DNA of 62,027 nt from Balnearium lithotrophicum (GCF_900182585.1 NZ_FXTM01000009.1:1-62027); one strand, 5' to 3'; positions 1 to 9,131 are shown, counted from the stretch's first letter. Translations and numbers: made by a program. The notes: generated from the sequence alone by a model not told the origin.

Positions 1-302
1 ATCTGAGGTTGTCTTACTCTGTGGGGTCTTTTGTTTCTGTCTTTGAGGCCTTCTAAACCGTACTTTTTGTATCTATTTTTCCATTTGTAGAAGGTGGTTG
101 GACTTATTCCGAAGTATCTGCAGGTTAGTCTTGCATTTTGGTGTTTTTCGTAATGTTGAATCCATTTAAGTCTTTTTCTCACGTTTGGGTCTTTTGTTAG
201 GTCGAGTTTTGTTTTTATTTTCGTTCCTCTTTTGATTGTTTTTTTGAAGGGTGTATTTGATATGTGCAGGGATGTTCCTTTGAATTTCTTTAATTGTTTC
301 AT
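1..302 (-). CDS. IS481-family transposase, N-terminal part
   Basis: Partial gene running off the window start. It starts at ATG 302 behind AGGAGGT, as in the complete copy, and reads open to base 1. It covers the N-terminal helix-turn-helix half (residues 1-100, including the [18 protein letters not shown] segment) and none of the DDE catalytic core. Only single-base differences from the complete copy at 9991-11058 are visible, for example Thr for Ala in the early GTSLHIS segment. Whether the rest is intact cannot be seen. Confidence 0.85.
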   Translation of the reverse strand, partial: MKQLKKFKGTSLHISNTPFKKTIKRGTKIKTKLDLTKDPNVRKRLKWIQHYEKHQNARLTCRYFGISPTTFYKWKNRYKKYGLEGLKDRNKRPHRVRQPQ

Positions 303-373
303 TGGTGGACACCTCCTTTTGTTGGAGTTCAAATCTTATTTTAGGGTGTCCACCTTCTTTCTGAACTTCAATA
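1..373 (-). mobile_element. IS481-like element, copy 1 (cut by window start)
   Basis: This is the 5' third of the same element that is complete at 10008-11129. It holds the outer end (reading inward TTGAAGTTCAG), the GGTGGACACC inverted repeat and the first 100 or so codons of the transposase. The element end is at about 371-373; the outermost bases read TATTGAAG here but TGTTGAAG in two other copies. It lies only about 20 bases upstream of the porin promoter, and the transposase points away from the porin. Confidence 0.9.
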
Positions 374-391
374 CTCCCCAAAATTGGAAAT

Positions 392-420
392 TTAATATTG
401 ATTAAGTCAATTTGTATAAT
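392..420 (+). promoter_or_regulatory. Predicted promoter of the porin gene
   Basis: A perfect -10 (TATAAT, 415-420) lies 17 bases after a weak -35 (TTAATA, 392-397). It is followed after about 35 bases by AAGGAGG and the ATG at 456. The IS copy 1 end lies 19 bases upstream of the -35. Confidence 0.6.
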
Positions 421-455
421 CCGCTTTCACAATATAATTAAACAAGGAGGATTCC

Positions 456-1657
456 ATGAGGAGGTCCCTCTTACTGGCAAGCATTTTTCTTTTCTTCAGG
501 CACTACCCTCTGCTGGAGCTCCTCTTTCACAGGAGGAGATACTCCAGAAAATTGAGAACTTAGAAAAGAAGGTTCAGGAGCTCGAAAGGGAAAACAGAGA
601 GCTTAAAAGGCTTTTAACGGAAAGAGGAGGGGTTGTTCCTTTAAGAAAGAAAACAGAAAAGGTGAAGGTAGGAGGAAGGGTTCTCTTTAGGTTTTCCCAG
701 TCTGAGGACTTGAAGGAGGGACAGAAGACATTATTTGGAGACCCGGGAAACGGATTTACAGTGAGAAAAGCCAGGTTAAACGTTAAGGGAAAACTTAACG
801 ATGGATTCTCTTACGGGATTCAGATAAGGGCAGACAGGGGTAGTAAGGTTGAACTCTGGGATGCCTACGTAAAGTACCGTCTTTCTAACTTTCCCGTTTC
901 GATAAAGGCTGGTCAGTTTAAAATTCCGGTCTCGATGTCCTACCTAAAGAGTGGAACGGAGCTCTGGATTCCCGAAAGGCCCGTTGCAGTAAACCAGATT
1001 GCTCCGGTTTGGAGGGATGTTGGAGTATCCGTTACGTACAAACTTCCGTTTAACGGGACGAAGTTAACTGCAGGCATCTTCAACGGAGAGGGTTGGACCA
1101 ACAAGGATAAAATCTACAACAAGGACAAAAATTACCTGTACACAGTAGCCCTCGATACGGTAGCGTTAAACAGTGAAAACCTCTTCTGGAGACTAAGAGT
1201 AGGCGGAACTTTTGGTACCGACAGTGAAAGTAAAGGTTATAAAAAGTCTTACGGTGTAGCTTCCTTAAAGAGACACCTCTTAGACGTGGAGACAAATCTG
1301 ACACTTAAACCCTACAGACTTTCTCTTGAGGCTGGATATCTCTACGACAATCCATCTGATGCAAAGGATAGCAACGGAAAAGATGTTTCAATTGGAAATG
1401 CTAAGGGTTACTACCTCCAGTTTAACTGGGGAGCTCCCGTATTTTCAAAACTCCACTTAGTTGGAAGATACTCGTACGTTGACCCTAACGACGACGTAGA
1501 TGACAACCGTGATGTTGACTACACAACGTTAGGTTTCTACTACCTGTTGGATGGTTGGCAGGCTGCTCTAAGGTCGTCCTACACGTGGGCTAACGAGCGA
1601 CACGGTGAGGAAGTTGACAACGACCTGTTTGTGACGGAATTCCAGCTTCTATTCTAA
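456..1657 (+). CDS. Outer-membrane porin, phosphate-selective porin O/P-like, with a frameshift in the signal peptide
   Basis: Predicted beta-barrel porin of about 400 residues after correction. The C-terminal part is rich in alternating aromatic strands and ends in Leu-Leu-Phe. Behind the signal peptide is a short coiled coil (EEILQKIENLEKKVQELE), as in several thermophile porins. The only good ribosome site (AAGGAGG) precedes ATG 456, which encodes MRRSLLLASIF, a clear signal-peptide start. That frame runs on and stops near residue 36, while the barrel is in another frame. Adding one base in the T-rich tract 484-493 joins them as ...LASIFSFLQALPSAGA-PLS, a complete signal peptide. The long open frame itself begins at a TTG (398) with no ribosome site and would lack a signal. 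So the frame break is real in this sequence, but may be a sequencing error, a mutation or phase variation. Confidence 0.75.
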
Positions 1658-1680
1658 GGGGGAGGCTCCCCCTTTAAAAT
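1656..1680 (+). terminator. Terminator after the porin gene
   Basis: AAGGGGGA (1656-1663), a 3-base loop, then TCCCCCTT (1667-1674) and a short T/A stretch. The stem starts in the porin stop codon and reaches the dnaB stop codon, so it probably serves both convergent genes. Confidence 0.75.
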
Positions 1681-3122
1681 TCAAACAGTTCGTCATCGTC
1701 AAAGGAAAAGTCCCCAAGGTCCGTAAAAGGTTCCTCATCGGAAAAGGAGGGTACGGCCTCCTCAGAGCTCTCAGGAAGAGAGGTTTCAACCTTAACTGCT
1801 TCAGGTTCCTCGTTTTCAAATCTTGTCAAGTCCTTTATAAAGGCGAGTCTGACAGTTCCTATAGGACCATTCCTCTGCTTAGCAATTATTATCTCGGCAA
1901 TTCCCTGTTCCTCTGGGTCGGGGTTCTTCTTGTAAACTTCCGGCCTGTGAATAAAGAGGACTATGTCTGCATCCTGCTCCAAACTTCCACTCTCCCTTAG
2001 GTCTGAAAGCTGAGGCCTTTTGTCTGCCCTGTGCTCGACCTGACGGGAGAGCTGGGAAAGGGCAATTACAGGAACGTTTAACTCCTTTGCAAGTCCCTTC
2101 AAGGAGCGGGATATTTCTGAAACCTCCTGTTGGCGACTCTCGGTTCTCTTAACTCCCTTCATCAGCTGAAGGTAGTCAACTATTATGAGGTCTAATCCCT
2201 TCTCTGCTAAGAGCCTCCTTGCCTTTGCCCTCATTTCAAGGATTGATATTCCCGGAGTATCGTCTATAAAAATGGGAGCCTGTGAAATTTTATCCGCAGA
2301 CTTCAGGAGGAGGTCAATCTCCTGTGGCTTTAGGAAACCGCTCCTTATCTTGTGAAGGGGAATCTTGGCATCCTGAGCCATGAGCCTTGTTATAAGCTGC
2401 TCCTTCGACATTTCTAAGGAGAAAAATGCAACGGTTTTCCCCTCCCTTACGGCAACGTTGTAGGCGATGGAGAGGGCAAACGCCGTCTTTCCCATAGAGG
2501 GGCGGGCAGCTAAAATTATGAGGTCTGACTGCTGCAGTCCAGAAGTCATCTGGTCTAACTGGAAAAAGCCCGTCGGGAGTCCCGTGACTACTTCCCTTCT
2601 ACTTGCGAGTTCCTCTATCTGGCTGATTATCTCAGGTATTACATCACCCACGTGAACTAAGGAGTTTGTAACCCTGTCCTCAGAAAGGGAGAAGACCTCC
2701 TTCTCAAGTGTTTCTATGAGAAGCTCCGGGTCAGGGGTCTCCTCAACGAGTTCGTTTATTCTCTTTCCGACTCTGACAATCCTACGAAGGAGGGATTTAT
2801 CCTTAACAATTTTGCACGCTGACTCAAACTTTTCATAGTTCTCAAGGGCATACTCAATCAGGAGAAGGAGGTAGTTTTCCCCTCCTACCTTTTCAAGCAG
2901 ACCCCTCTTTTCAAGTTCGTCCTTAAATGAAATCTCGTTGAGTTGTGATTCAGTGTAACCCTCCGCAATTAGGTCTCTTACGAACCTAAAGAGATTTCGG
3001 TGCTCCTCCTTGAAAAAGTCCTCAGGGTTAAGTAGCTCAACCCCTCTAAATGAATACGAGGGTTGAACAATCATCGTTCCTAAAACCGAGTACTCAGCTT
3101 CAAGGTCGAAGAGTTTGCTCAC
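1674..3122 (-). CDS. dnaB: Replicative DNA helicase DnaB
   Basis: Hexameric 5'-3' helicase that unwinds DNA at the replication fork. The N-terminal primase-interaction domain is at about 1-110. The RecA-like core follows, with Walker A ARPSMGKTA (206-214), Walker B DLIIVDYLQL (311-320) and the DLRESGSLEQDAD motif (374-386). Length (482 residues) is normal and there is no intein. The last 45 residues are an unusually acidic tail rich in Glu, Asp and Phe. Start is GTG 3122, overlapping the trpE stop by four bases (GTGA), so the two genes are probably translationally coupled. Confidence 0.97.
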   Translation of the reverse strand: MSKLFDLEAEYSVLGTMIVQPSYSFRGVELLNPEDFFKEEHRNLFRFVRDLIAEGYTESQLNEISFKDELEKRGLLEKVGGENYLLLLIEYALENYEKFESACKIVKDKSLLRRIVRVGKRINELVEETPDPELLIETLEKEVFSLSEDRVTNSLVHVGDVIPEIISQIEELASRREVVTGLPTGFFQLDQMTSGLQQSDLIILAARPSMGKTAFALSIAYNVAVREGKTVAFFSLEMSKEQLITRLMAQDAKIPLHKIRSGFLKPQEIDLLLKSADKISQAPIFIDDTPGISILEMRAKARRLLAEKGLDLIIVDYLQLMKGVKRTESRQQEVSEISRSLKGLAKELNVPVIALSQLSRQVEHRADKRPQLSDLRESGSLEQDADIVLFIHRPEVYKKNPDPEEQGIAEIIIAKQRNGPIGTVRLAFIKDLTRFENEEPEAVKVETSLPESSEEAVPSFSDEEPFTDLGDFSFDDDELFEF

Positions 3123-4594
3123 TCAAGTCCTCCCTCTGCCAGTTCAACTGCTCTAAATAGGGCCCTGGCCTTGTTCAACGTCTCCTTTGCCTCAAGTTCT
3201 GGAACTGAATCTGCAACGATTCCAGCTCCGGCCTGAACGTAAACCTTGTTCCTCCTAACAACGGCAGTCCTTATTGCAATTGCAGTGTCCATATTTCCAT
3301 CAAACGAGAAGTAGCCAACTGCCCCTGCATAAACTCCCCTCTCTGAGGGTTCTATCTCATCAATTATTTCCATTGCCCTCACCTTTGGAGCTCCAGAAAC
3401 AGTTCCGGCGGGAAAACAGGCCTTCAAAACATCAAAGGCATCCCTATCCTTCATCAACTTTCCTACTACGTTTGAAACTATGTGCATGACGTGTGAGTAC
3501 CTCTCAATCACCATAAGGTCTGTGACCTTAACGCTTCCCGTCTCCGCTACCCTTCCAACGTCGTTCCTTGCAAGGTCAACCAACATTATGTGTTCTGCCC
3601 TCTCCTTTTCGTCTGAAAGGAGCTCCTTCTCTAACTCCTTATCCTCCTGAGGAGTTCTTCCCCTTCTCCTCGTTCCGGCTATTGGCCTCGTTTCAATCGT
3701 TTTGTCCTCAACTCTAACCAAAACCTCGGGAGAGGCTCCAACAATCTGAAAGTTGCTGTAGTCCAAATAGTACATGTAGGGAGAAGGGTTAATGTGGCGG
3801 AGAGCTCTGTAAAGGCTTAAAGGGTCGGCGTAAAAGGGCTTTTCAAACCTCCTTGAGAGGACAACCTGGATTATATCGCCGTTCCTTATGTACTCCTTAG
3901 CCCTTTTTACCATCGTCTTAAATTCCTCGTCTGAAACGTTCACTTTCCAGTCTGAGGTGGATTTTACAGGCTCAGTTTTTGGAAACTCCTGAGGTTTCTT
4001 TAAACTCCTCTCGATGGCTTCCAACTTCGAAAGAGCTCTCCTGTACTCGTTTTCAACCTCACCCTTTTCCGTGAAAACGAAAGAAACGGCAGTTATGAGG
4101 TGGTTTACGTTGTCAAATATGAGGAGGGCCTCCGGCAGAGTAAATATCATATCGTAAAGGTAGGAGTCCTCCTTATCGCTTCTAACGTTAACCCTTGGTT
4201 CAAAGAACTTTACAGCATCGTAGGCCAGGTAGCCGAAGAAACCACCCCAAAGCTTTGGAAGGTTCTCGGTTTTGTAGGTTTTAATGGAGTTGAACACGCC
4301 TCTAAGGAGCTCCAAGGGGTCCTCATGTTTAACAACTTCTATTCTTCCGAGCCTGTTAATTTCTCCAAACTTTCCCTTGCTCTTAACGGTAATGTAGTTT
4401 CCCAAACCGATTATCGAGAATCGCCCCCACTTCTCTCCACCCTCAACGCTTTCAAGGAGCATAAAGGCACCTAATCTTTTCAACTTTAAAAAGGCAGATA
4501 GGGGTGTTTCAAGGTCAGCCAAGAAACTCTTTGAAATAGGGAATAAATTAAATCCCTCTTTAGAAAGTTCTTCAATCTCTTTAACTTCCAACAT
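3119..4594 (-). CDS. trpE: Anthranilate synthase component I
   Basis: First enzyme of tryptophan synthesis, making anthranilate from chorismate with the TrpG amidotransferase, which is not in this window. The N-terminal domain carries the LLES motif (47-50) that binds tryptophan for feedback inhibition. The chorismate-binding domain shows RPIAGTRRRG (303-312), EHIMLVDLARNDVGRV (334-349) and FPAGTVSGAPK (394-404). Length 491 is typical. It is upstream of and overlaps dnaB. No leader peptide or attenuator is visible in the 85-base gap to queA. The trpC gene is 4 kb away in a different operon, so the trp genes are scattered. Confidence 0.96.
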   Translation of the reverse strand: MLEVKEIEELSKEGFNLFPISKSFLADLETPLSAFLKLKRLGAFMLLESVEGGEKWGRFSIIGLGNYITVKSKGKFGEINRLGRIEVVKHEDPLELLRGVFNSIKTYKTENLPKLWGGFFGYLAYDAVKFFEPRVNVRSDKEDSYLYDMIFTLPEALLIFDNVNHLITAVSFVFTEKGEVENEYRRALSKLEAIERSLKKPQEFPKTEPVKSTSDWKVNVSDEEFKTMVKRAKEYIRNGDIIQVVLSRRFEKPFYADPLSLYRALRHINPSPYMYYLDYSNFQIVGASPEVLVRVEDKTIETRPIAGTRRRGRTPQEDKELEKELLSDEKERAEHIMLVDLARNDVGRVAETGSVKVTDLMVIERYSHVMHIVSNVVGKLMKDRDAFDVLKACFPAGTVSGAPKVRAMEIIDEIEPSERGVYAGAVGYFSFDGNMDTAIAIRTAVVRRNKVYVQAGAGIVADSVPELEAKETLNKARALFRAVELAEGGLE

Positions 4595-4679
4595 ACAGCT
4601 TCTCCAATTTGAGATTTGTAAAAGGAACTTATACCATTTTCATTACTATATTACTCAAGAACAAAATCTCGGAGTAAGT

Positions 4680-5711
4680 GTGAAGGTAAGTGAGTTTGAT
4701 TACGAACTTCCAAAAGAGCTAATTGCGAAGTTTCCCGCAGAGCCGAGGGACTCTTCAAGATTAATGGTTCTCCACAGAAAAACAGGAGAAATTAAGCACA
4801 GGGTATTTAGGGATATTATAAACTACCTTGAAGAGGGAGACCTTTTAGTCATTAACGATACAAAGGTTATTCCTGCAAGGCTTTTTGGAAGGCTTGATAC
4901 AGGTGGTAAGGTGGAGCTCCTTTTAATCCGCCAAATAGAACCAGACCTGTGGGAAGTTATGGCAAGGCCTGCAAGGAAGTTGAAGGAGGGAAAGAGATTA
5001 ATTTTTGATGATGAACTCTCAGGAGTTGTAAGGGGATACTCAGGAGAGGGAAAGAGACTGGTTGAATTTGAACTTGTTGGAGATAAGACCTTTATGGAAA
5101 AACTTGAGGAGATTGGCCACGTTCCACTGCCTCCCTACATAGAGAGAGAGGAGAGAAGAGAAGACAGGGAAAAGTATCAGACGGTTTTTGCTAAGAGGGA
5201 GGGAGCCGTTGCTGCTCCTACTGCAGGTTTGCACTTTACGAAGGAGCTCTTAGAGAAACTCAAAGAAAAGGGAATTATAATTAAACCTGTTACGCTTCAC
5301 GTTGGTCCTGGAACCTTTAAGCCTGTTAAGGTTGAAAATGTAGAGGAACACAGGATGGACTACGAAACATACTTTGTTCCAGAGGAGACTGCCAAAGCTG
5401 TAGAGGAGACTAAGAGGAAGGGAAAGAGGGTTATCGCAGTTGGAACGACCGTTGTCAGAACACTTGAAAGTGCCTCTGATGAGTTTGGAAATGTGAAACC
5501 TGGTGAAGGAGTGACAAACCTGTTTATATATCCAGGATACAAATTTAAGGTTATAGATGCCCTAATAACGAACTTTCACCTACCAAGGTCAACTCTTTTA
5601 ATGTTAGTAAGTGCATTCGCAGGAAAGGAGAAAGTGTTAAATGCTTACAGGGAAGCTGTTAAAGAAGGTTATCGCTTTTACAGTTACGGTGACGCTATGT
5701 TTATCGTTTAA
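4680..5711 (+). CDS. queA: S-adenosylmethionine:tRNA ribosyltransferase-isomerase
   Basis: Transfers and isomerises the ribose of SAM onto 7-aminomethyl-7-deazaguanine in tRNA, forming epoxyqueuosine. The whole QueA family pattern is present: N-terminal FDYELPKELIAKFP, LVINDTKVIPARLFG (about 57-71), AAPTAGLHFT (about 179-188) and C-terminal ITNFHLPRSTLLMLVSAF. Length 343 is typical. Start is GTG 4680 with GGAG five bases ahead. It heads a tightly packed run: queA, DUF3108, Nudix, glmU, trpC and a redoxin-like gene. Its last 71 bases also encode the start of the next gene in another frame. Confidence 0.96.
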   Translation: MKVSEFDYELPKELIAKFPAEPRDSSRLMVLHRKTGEIKHRVFRDIINYLEEGDLLVINDTKVIPARLFGRLDTGGKVELLLIRQIEPDLWEVMARPARKLKEGKRLIFDDELSGVVRGYSGEGKRLVEFELVGDKTFMEKLEEIGHVPLPPYIEREERREDREKYQTVFAKREGAVAAPTAGLHFTKELLEKLKEKGIIIKPVTLHVGPGTFKPVKVENVEEHRMDYETYFVPEETAKAVEETKRKGKRVIAVGTTVVRTLESASDEFGNVKPGEGVTNLFIYPGYKFKVIDALITNFHLPRSTLLMLVSAFAGKEKVLNAYREAVKEGYRFYSYGDAMFIV

Positions 5712-6534
5712 GGCGTACAGTTCAAATTATAAACCTGAAATTGTTATCTCAAAAGAACCTTCAAACTACGACTTTGACGGAGAGGTTTTAAAGTATCGTC
5801 TCTACTGGACAATATTTCACGTTGCAGATTCTGAATCGAAAGTTGAGAGGATAGGTGAAGGAAGGCTTAAAATTTGGGGAAGGGCTTCCACTGCGGGAAT
5901 TGCATCGTGGTTTCAGAGGATATCAGATGAAGGGTACTCAATCTGGAACGAAAAAACATTATGTCCAGAAAGAACCTACATATTTCAAAAGGAGGGGGAC
6001 TACGAGAGGAACAGGGTTTACACCTACGATTTGAGAAGAAAAATTGTAAAGTACGAAAAGATTCACCCCAAGAAGAAGAAAGTTCAGATAAAGTTTATAA
6101 AAATTCCCTTTCTTCCCTTTGAGGACATAGTAACGGCAACTTTCTTTTTCAGAAAGTACGGGATATTTAAGGTTGGAAAAACAACAGTTTTTCCTCTTTT
6201 TGCAGGAGGGAGGTTTCAGAACGTAAGCTTCAAAGTTGTAGATAAGAGAAAGATAGATACACTGTTTGGGAAGATAGAAGCCTACAAGGTTATTCCATCA
6301 AACAACCTGTCACCTGAGGGAGCCTTCAAGAGAAAGGGAAAGGTGGTTTTCTGGTTCTCTGCCGATGAGAGGCACATTCCGATAAAGGTTGTTGCTGAAG
6401 TTGCAATAGGGAGTGTAAGTGCTGTTTTAGTAAAGGCAAAGGGAAAGAACTTTGACTTAGAGAAGGAGATGGAGAAAAAAAAGAGAGAGAATTTAATTGA
6501 AAAGTTAATGAGTGGAGAATTTGGAGGTGAGTGA
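5641..6534 (+). CDS. Exported DUF3108-type protein
   Basis: Putative periplasmic or envelope protein of 297 residues. The first 28 residues (MLTGKLLKKVIAFTVTVTLC...) form a signal peptide with a basic start and hydrophobic core. The rest is beta-rich with repeated basic and aromatic strands, resembling DUF3108 proteins, whose function is not known. The start lies 71 bases inside queA, so the signal peptide is encoded entirely within the 3' end of queA in another frame. AAGGAG lies at the right distance upstream of ATG 5641, and no later start would keep the signal. The C-terminus is a charged helix. Family assignment is moderate; export is well supported. Confidence 0.8.
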   Translation: MLTGKLLKKVIAFTVTVTLCLSFKAYSSNYKPEIVISKEPSNYDFDGEVLKYRLYWTIFHVADSESKVERIGEGRLKIWGRASTAGIASWFQRISDEGYSIWNEKTLCPERTYIFQKEGDYERNRVYTYDLRRKIVKYEKIHPKKKKVQIKFIKIPFLPFEDIVTATFFFRKYGIFKVGKTTVFPLFAGGRFQNVSFKVVDKRKIDTLFGKIEAYKVIPSNNLSPEGAFKRKGKVVFWFSADERHIPIKVVAEVAIGSVSAVLVKAKGKNFDLEKEMEKKKRENLIEKLMSGEFGGE

Positions 6535-6974
6535 TGCCATTTCAACCTAAAACTCCTTACTTGGCAGTCGATGGAATTATAAATATTCAGAGTGAAGATG
6601 GAAAATTTGAGGGTATCGTTCTAATAGAGAGGAAGTATCCTCCGGTTGGTTTGGCCCTCCCCGGCGGGTTTGTTGAAGTTGGGGAGAGTGTAGAGAGAGC
6701 TCTCTTGAGGGAGATGAAGGAGGAAACGGGACTTGATGTTGTAGCATTGAGGCAGTTTAGAGTTTACTCCGACCCTGAAAGGGACCCTAGGTTCCACGTG
6801 GTTTCCGTTGTATTTGAGTGTGTTGCGAGGGGTATTCCAAGGGGTAGTGACGATGCAAAGGTAGCGAGGATTTACAGGTACGATGAAGTTCCACTTGATA
6901 AGTTGGTCTTTGACCATTCAGAAATCCTAAGGGATTACCTTTCAGACAAAAGTGCGGTGTTTAGGGGGATTTAA
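6534..6974 (+). CDS. Nudix hydrolase
   Basis: Hydrolyses a nucleoside diphosphate linked to another group; the substrate cannot be read from sequence. The Nudix box is complete (GFVEVGESVERALLREMKEE, about 45-64, then TGLD). A preceding PG matches the ADP-ribose pyrophosphatase-like group (PPVGLALPGGF). Start ATG 6534 shares one base with the preceding stop (TGATG) and has GGAGGT just upstream; an in-frame GTG three bases earlier is less likely. The stop again overlaps glmU by one base. Confidence 0.9.
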   Translation: MPFQPKTPYLAVDGIINIQSEDGKFEGIVLIERKYPPVGLALPGGFVEVGESVERALLREMKEETGLDVVALRQFRVYSDPERDPRFHVVSVVFECVARGIPRGSDDAKVARIYRYDEVPLDKLVFDHSEILRDYLSDKSAVFRGI

Positions 6975-8380
6975 TGGATTTCAAAGTTGTAATCCTTGCA
7001 GCTGGAAAGGGAACCAGATTTAAATCGAAGTTCCCAAAGGTTCTCCATAGGATACTTGGAAAACCGATGCTCTGGTACGTTTTGAGGTCTGCATTAGAAT
7101 CTGGAGCCTCCGAAGTAGTTGTTGTTACAGGTCATAGGAGAGAGTTGGTTGAGGATTTTATAAGGAGCGAGTTCCCTAACGTCAAAGTGGCCGTTCAGGA
7201 AAAACAGTTAGGCACTGGACATGCAGTTCTCTCAACGTACGAGTACTTAAAGGATTACGGTGGAAAATTGGTCGTCTTGAACGGGGATATGCCTCTAATT
7301 AAAAGTGAAGACATAAGGAGAATGGCGGAAACTAACGGAGATATGGCCGTTTTAACTGCTGTGACCGAAAATCCTAAGGGCTATGGGAGAATTATTGAGG
7401 AAAATGGAGAGGTGGTAAGAATTGTTGAAGAGAAGGATGCAAGTGAGGAAGAGAGGAAAATAAGAAAAGTAAACACCGGTGTTTACTCCTTTGATTCTAA
7501 GAAGCTTTTTGAGGCTCTAAGGGAGGTAAGGAACGAAAATTCTCAGAGAGAGTACTACTTAACAGATGTTCTTGAGATTTTTAAGAAAAAGGGTTACAAA
7601 GTTGTTGAAGTTGTAACCGATAACTTCTCCTCCGTCATGGGGGTAAACAACAGGTACGAGCTTTCAGTTGCAGAGAGGGAGATTCAGAGGAGAATTGTTA
7701 AGGAGCTCCAGCTGTCGGGAGTAACCATCCACAATCCAGAAACTGCCTACATTGAGCCAGATGTTGAAGTAGGTAGGGATACAGAAATATTTGCTCCCGT
7801 CTTTATAAGGGGAAGGACCAAAATAGGAAACAACTGTTACATAGGAGCATTCTCCGATATAGGGGATTCAGAAATAGGTGATGAGGTTACAGTTGAGAGC
7901 CACTGCTGGATGAGGGGAGCTCTTTTAAGGAAGGGAGCAAGTGTTGGGCCATTTGCAAAGCTCAGACCAGGAACTGTTTTGGATGAAGGGGCAAAGATTG
8001 GAACTTTTGTTGAGACAAAAAAGGCTCACCTTGAAAGGGGAGCAAAGGCCAACCACCTGACCTACTTAGGTGACTGTAGAGTAGGAGAGAACACAAATAT
8101 TGGAGCTGGAACGATTACCTGTAACTACGATGGATTTAAAAAGTGGTTTACGGATATTGGTAAGAACGTTTTCGTTGGGAGCAATACGATTTTTATAGCT
8201 CCTGTAAAAGTGGGGGACTGGTCAATTACGGCTGCAGGTTCTGTTATTAACAGGGACGTTCCTGAAAATTCACTGGCGGTGGCAAGGGCTAAACAGGTTA
8301 ACTACCCTGGCAAGGCTGAAAGGATAAGGGAAAAACTCAAAAAGAGGGCTGAAGATGAACATTCTTCAAAGGATAGTTGA
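6974..8380 (+). CDS. glmU: Bifunctional GlmU: GlcN-1-P acetyltransferase / UDP-GlcNAc pyrophosphorylase
   Basis: Makes UDP-N-acetylglucosamine for peptidoglycan and lipopolysaccharide. The N-terminal nucleotidyltransferase has LAAGKGTRFKSKFPKVLH (8-25), NGDMP and the EEKDAS segment. The C-terminal half (from about residue 250) is a left-handed beta-helix of hexapeptides, with the NHLTYLGD and GAGTITCNYDG active-site signatures. Length 468 is normal. Its last 26 bases overlap the start of trpC. Confidence 0.97.
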   Translation: MDFKVVILAAGKGTRFKSKFPKVLHRILGKPMLWYVLRSALESGASEVVVVTGHRRELVEDFIRSEFPNVKVAVQEKQLGTGHAVLSTYEYLKDYGGKLVVLNGDMPLIKSEDIRRMAETNGDMAVLTAVTENPKGYGRIIEENGEVVRIVEEKDASEEERKIRKVNTGVYSFDSKKLFEALREVRNENSQREYYLTDVLEIFKKKGYKVVEVVTDNFSSVMGVNNRYELSVAEREIQRRIVKELQLSGVTIHNPETAYIEPDVEVGRDTEIFAPVFIRGRTKIGNNCYIGAFSDIGDSEIGDEVTVESHCWMRGALLRKGASVGPFAKLRPGTVLDEGAKIGTFVETKKAHLERGAKANHLTYLGDCRVGENTNIGAGTITCNYDGFKKWFTDIGKNVFVGSNTIFIAPVKVGDWSITAAGSVINRDVPENSLAVARAKQVNYPGKAERIREKLKKRAEDEHSSKDS

Positions 8381-9131
8381 GTACAAAAAGAGGGAGATTG
8401 AAGAGGTAAAAAAGAATTTCAACATACCCGTCCTTATAGACGAGGCTGAAAGGAGAGAAGTTCCCTTCAATTTTAAGGAGGCCCTTTCGAAAGAGGGAAT
8501 TAACATAATTGCCGAAGTTAAAAAAGCTTCACCCTCAAAGGGAGTTATAAGGGAAGATTTCAACCCTGTTGAGATAGCAAAGGCCTACGAGAGAGGAGGA
8601 GCTGCTGCTGTATCTGTTTTGACTGACAAGGAATTCTTTCAAGGTTCTCCAAGGTATTTGGTTGAGGTTGCAGAAAGTGTTAATCTGCCTGTCTTGAGGA
8701 AGGATTTCATAGTAGATGAATTTCAAATTTACGGTGCAAAGACTTTAAAGGCATCCTCATTCCTCCTGATTGTTTCAATACTGTCCGATTCTCAACTTAA
8801 GGACTTTATAGAACTTGGTAGGGAACTTGGAATGGAGCCTTTGGTTGAGACCCACGATGAGTGGGAGGTGGAGAGAGCTCTAAAGGCAGGTGCAGAGATA
8901 GTGGGAGTAAACAACAGGGACCTAAAAACGTTCAACGTCTCCCTCTCAACAACACTAAGGCTCCTACCCTTAATAAAGGAAGAGGGGAAGATTGCCGTTT
9001 CCGAGAGTGGAATAAAGGGGAAGGGGGACATAATTAAACTTAAAGAGGCAGGAGTGGATGCCTTCCTCATTGGAGAAACGTTGATGAGAAGTGAAAATCC
9101 TGAGGAGGTTCTAAAAAGTTGGCTTTCTTGA
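8355..9131 (+). CDS. trpC: Indole-3-glycerol phosphate synthase
   Basis: Closes the indole ring in tryptophan synthesis by decarboxylating and cyclising CdRP. A single (beta/alpha)8 barrel of 258 residues. Signatures seen are IIAEVKKASPSKG (about 50-62), the catalytic Lys in LRKDFIVDEFQ, GVNNRDL (about 194-200) and AVSESGI. It is not fused to TrpF. Starts at ATG 8355 inside glmU, and ends 13 bases inside the next gene, so expression follows the queA-glmU operon rather than trpE. Confidence 0.96.
   Translation: MNILQRIVEYKKREIEEVKKNFNIPVLIDEAERREVPFNFKEALSKEGINIIAEVKKASPSKGVIREDFNPVEIAKAYERGGAAAVSVLTDKEFFQGSPRYLVEVAESVNLPVLRKDFIVDEFQIYGAKTLKASSFLLIVSILSDSQLKDFIELGRELGMEPLVETHDEWEVERALKAGAEIVGVNNRDLKTFNVSLSTTLRLLPLIKEEGKIAVSESGIKGKGDIIKLKEAGVDAFLIGETLMRSENPEEVLKSWLS

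Noticed and set aside
398-455. Upstream TTG start of the porin frame.
   Set aside because: No ribosome-binding site, no signal peptide, and it overlaps the predicted promoter; ATG 456 has AAGGAGG and a signal peptide.
4595-4679. Divergent promoters between trpE and queA.
   Set aside because: Only poor matches at wrong spacing (TTGAGA with 15 bases to TATACC); promoters must be here, but I cannot place them.
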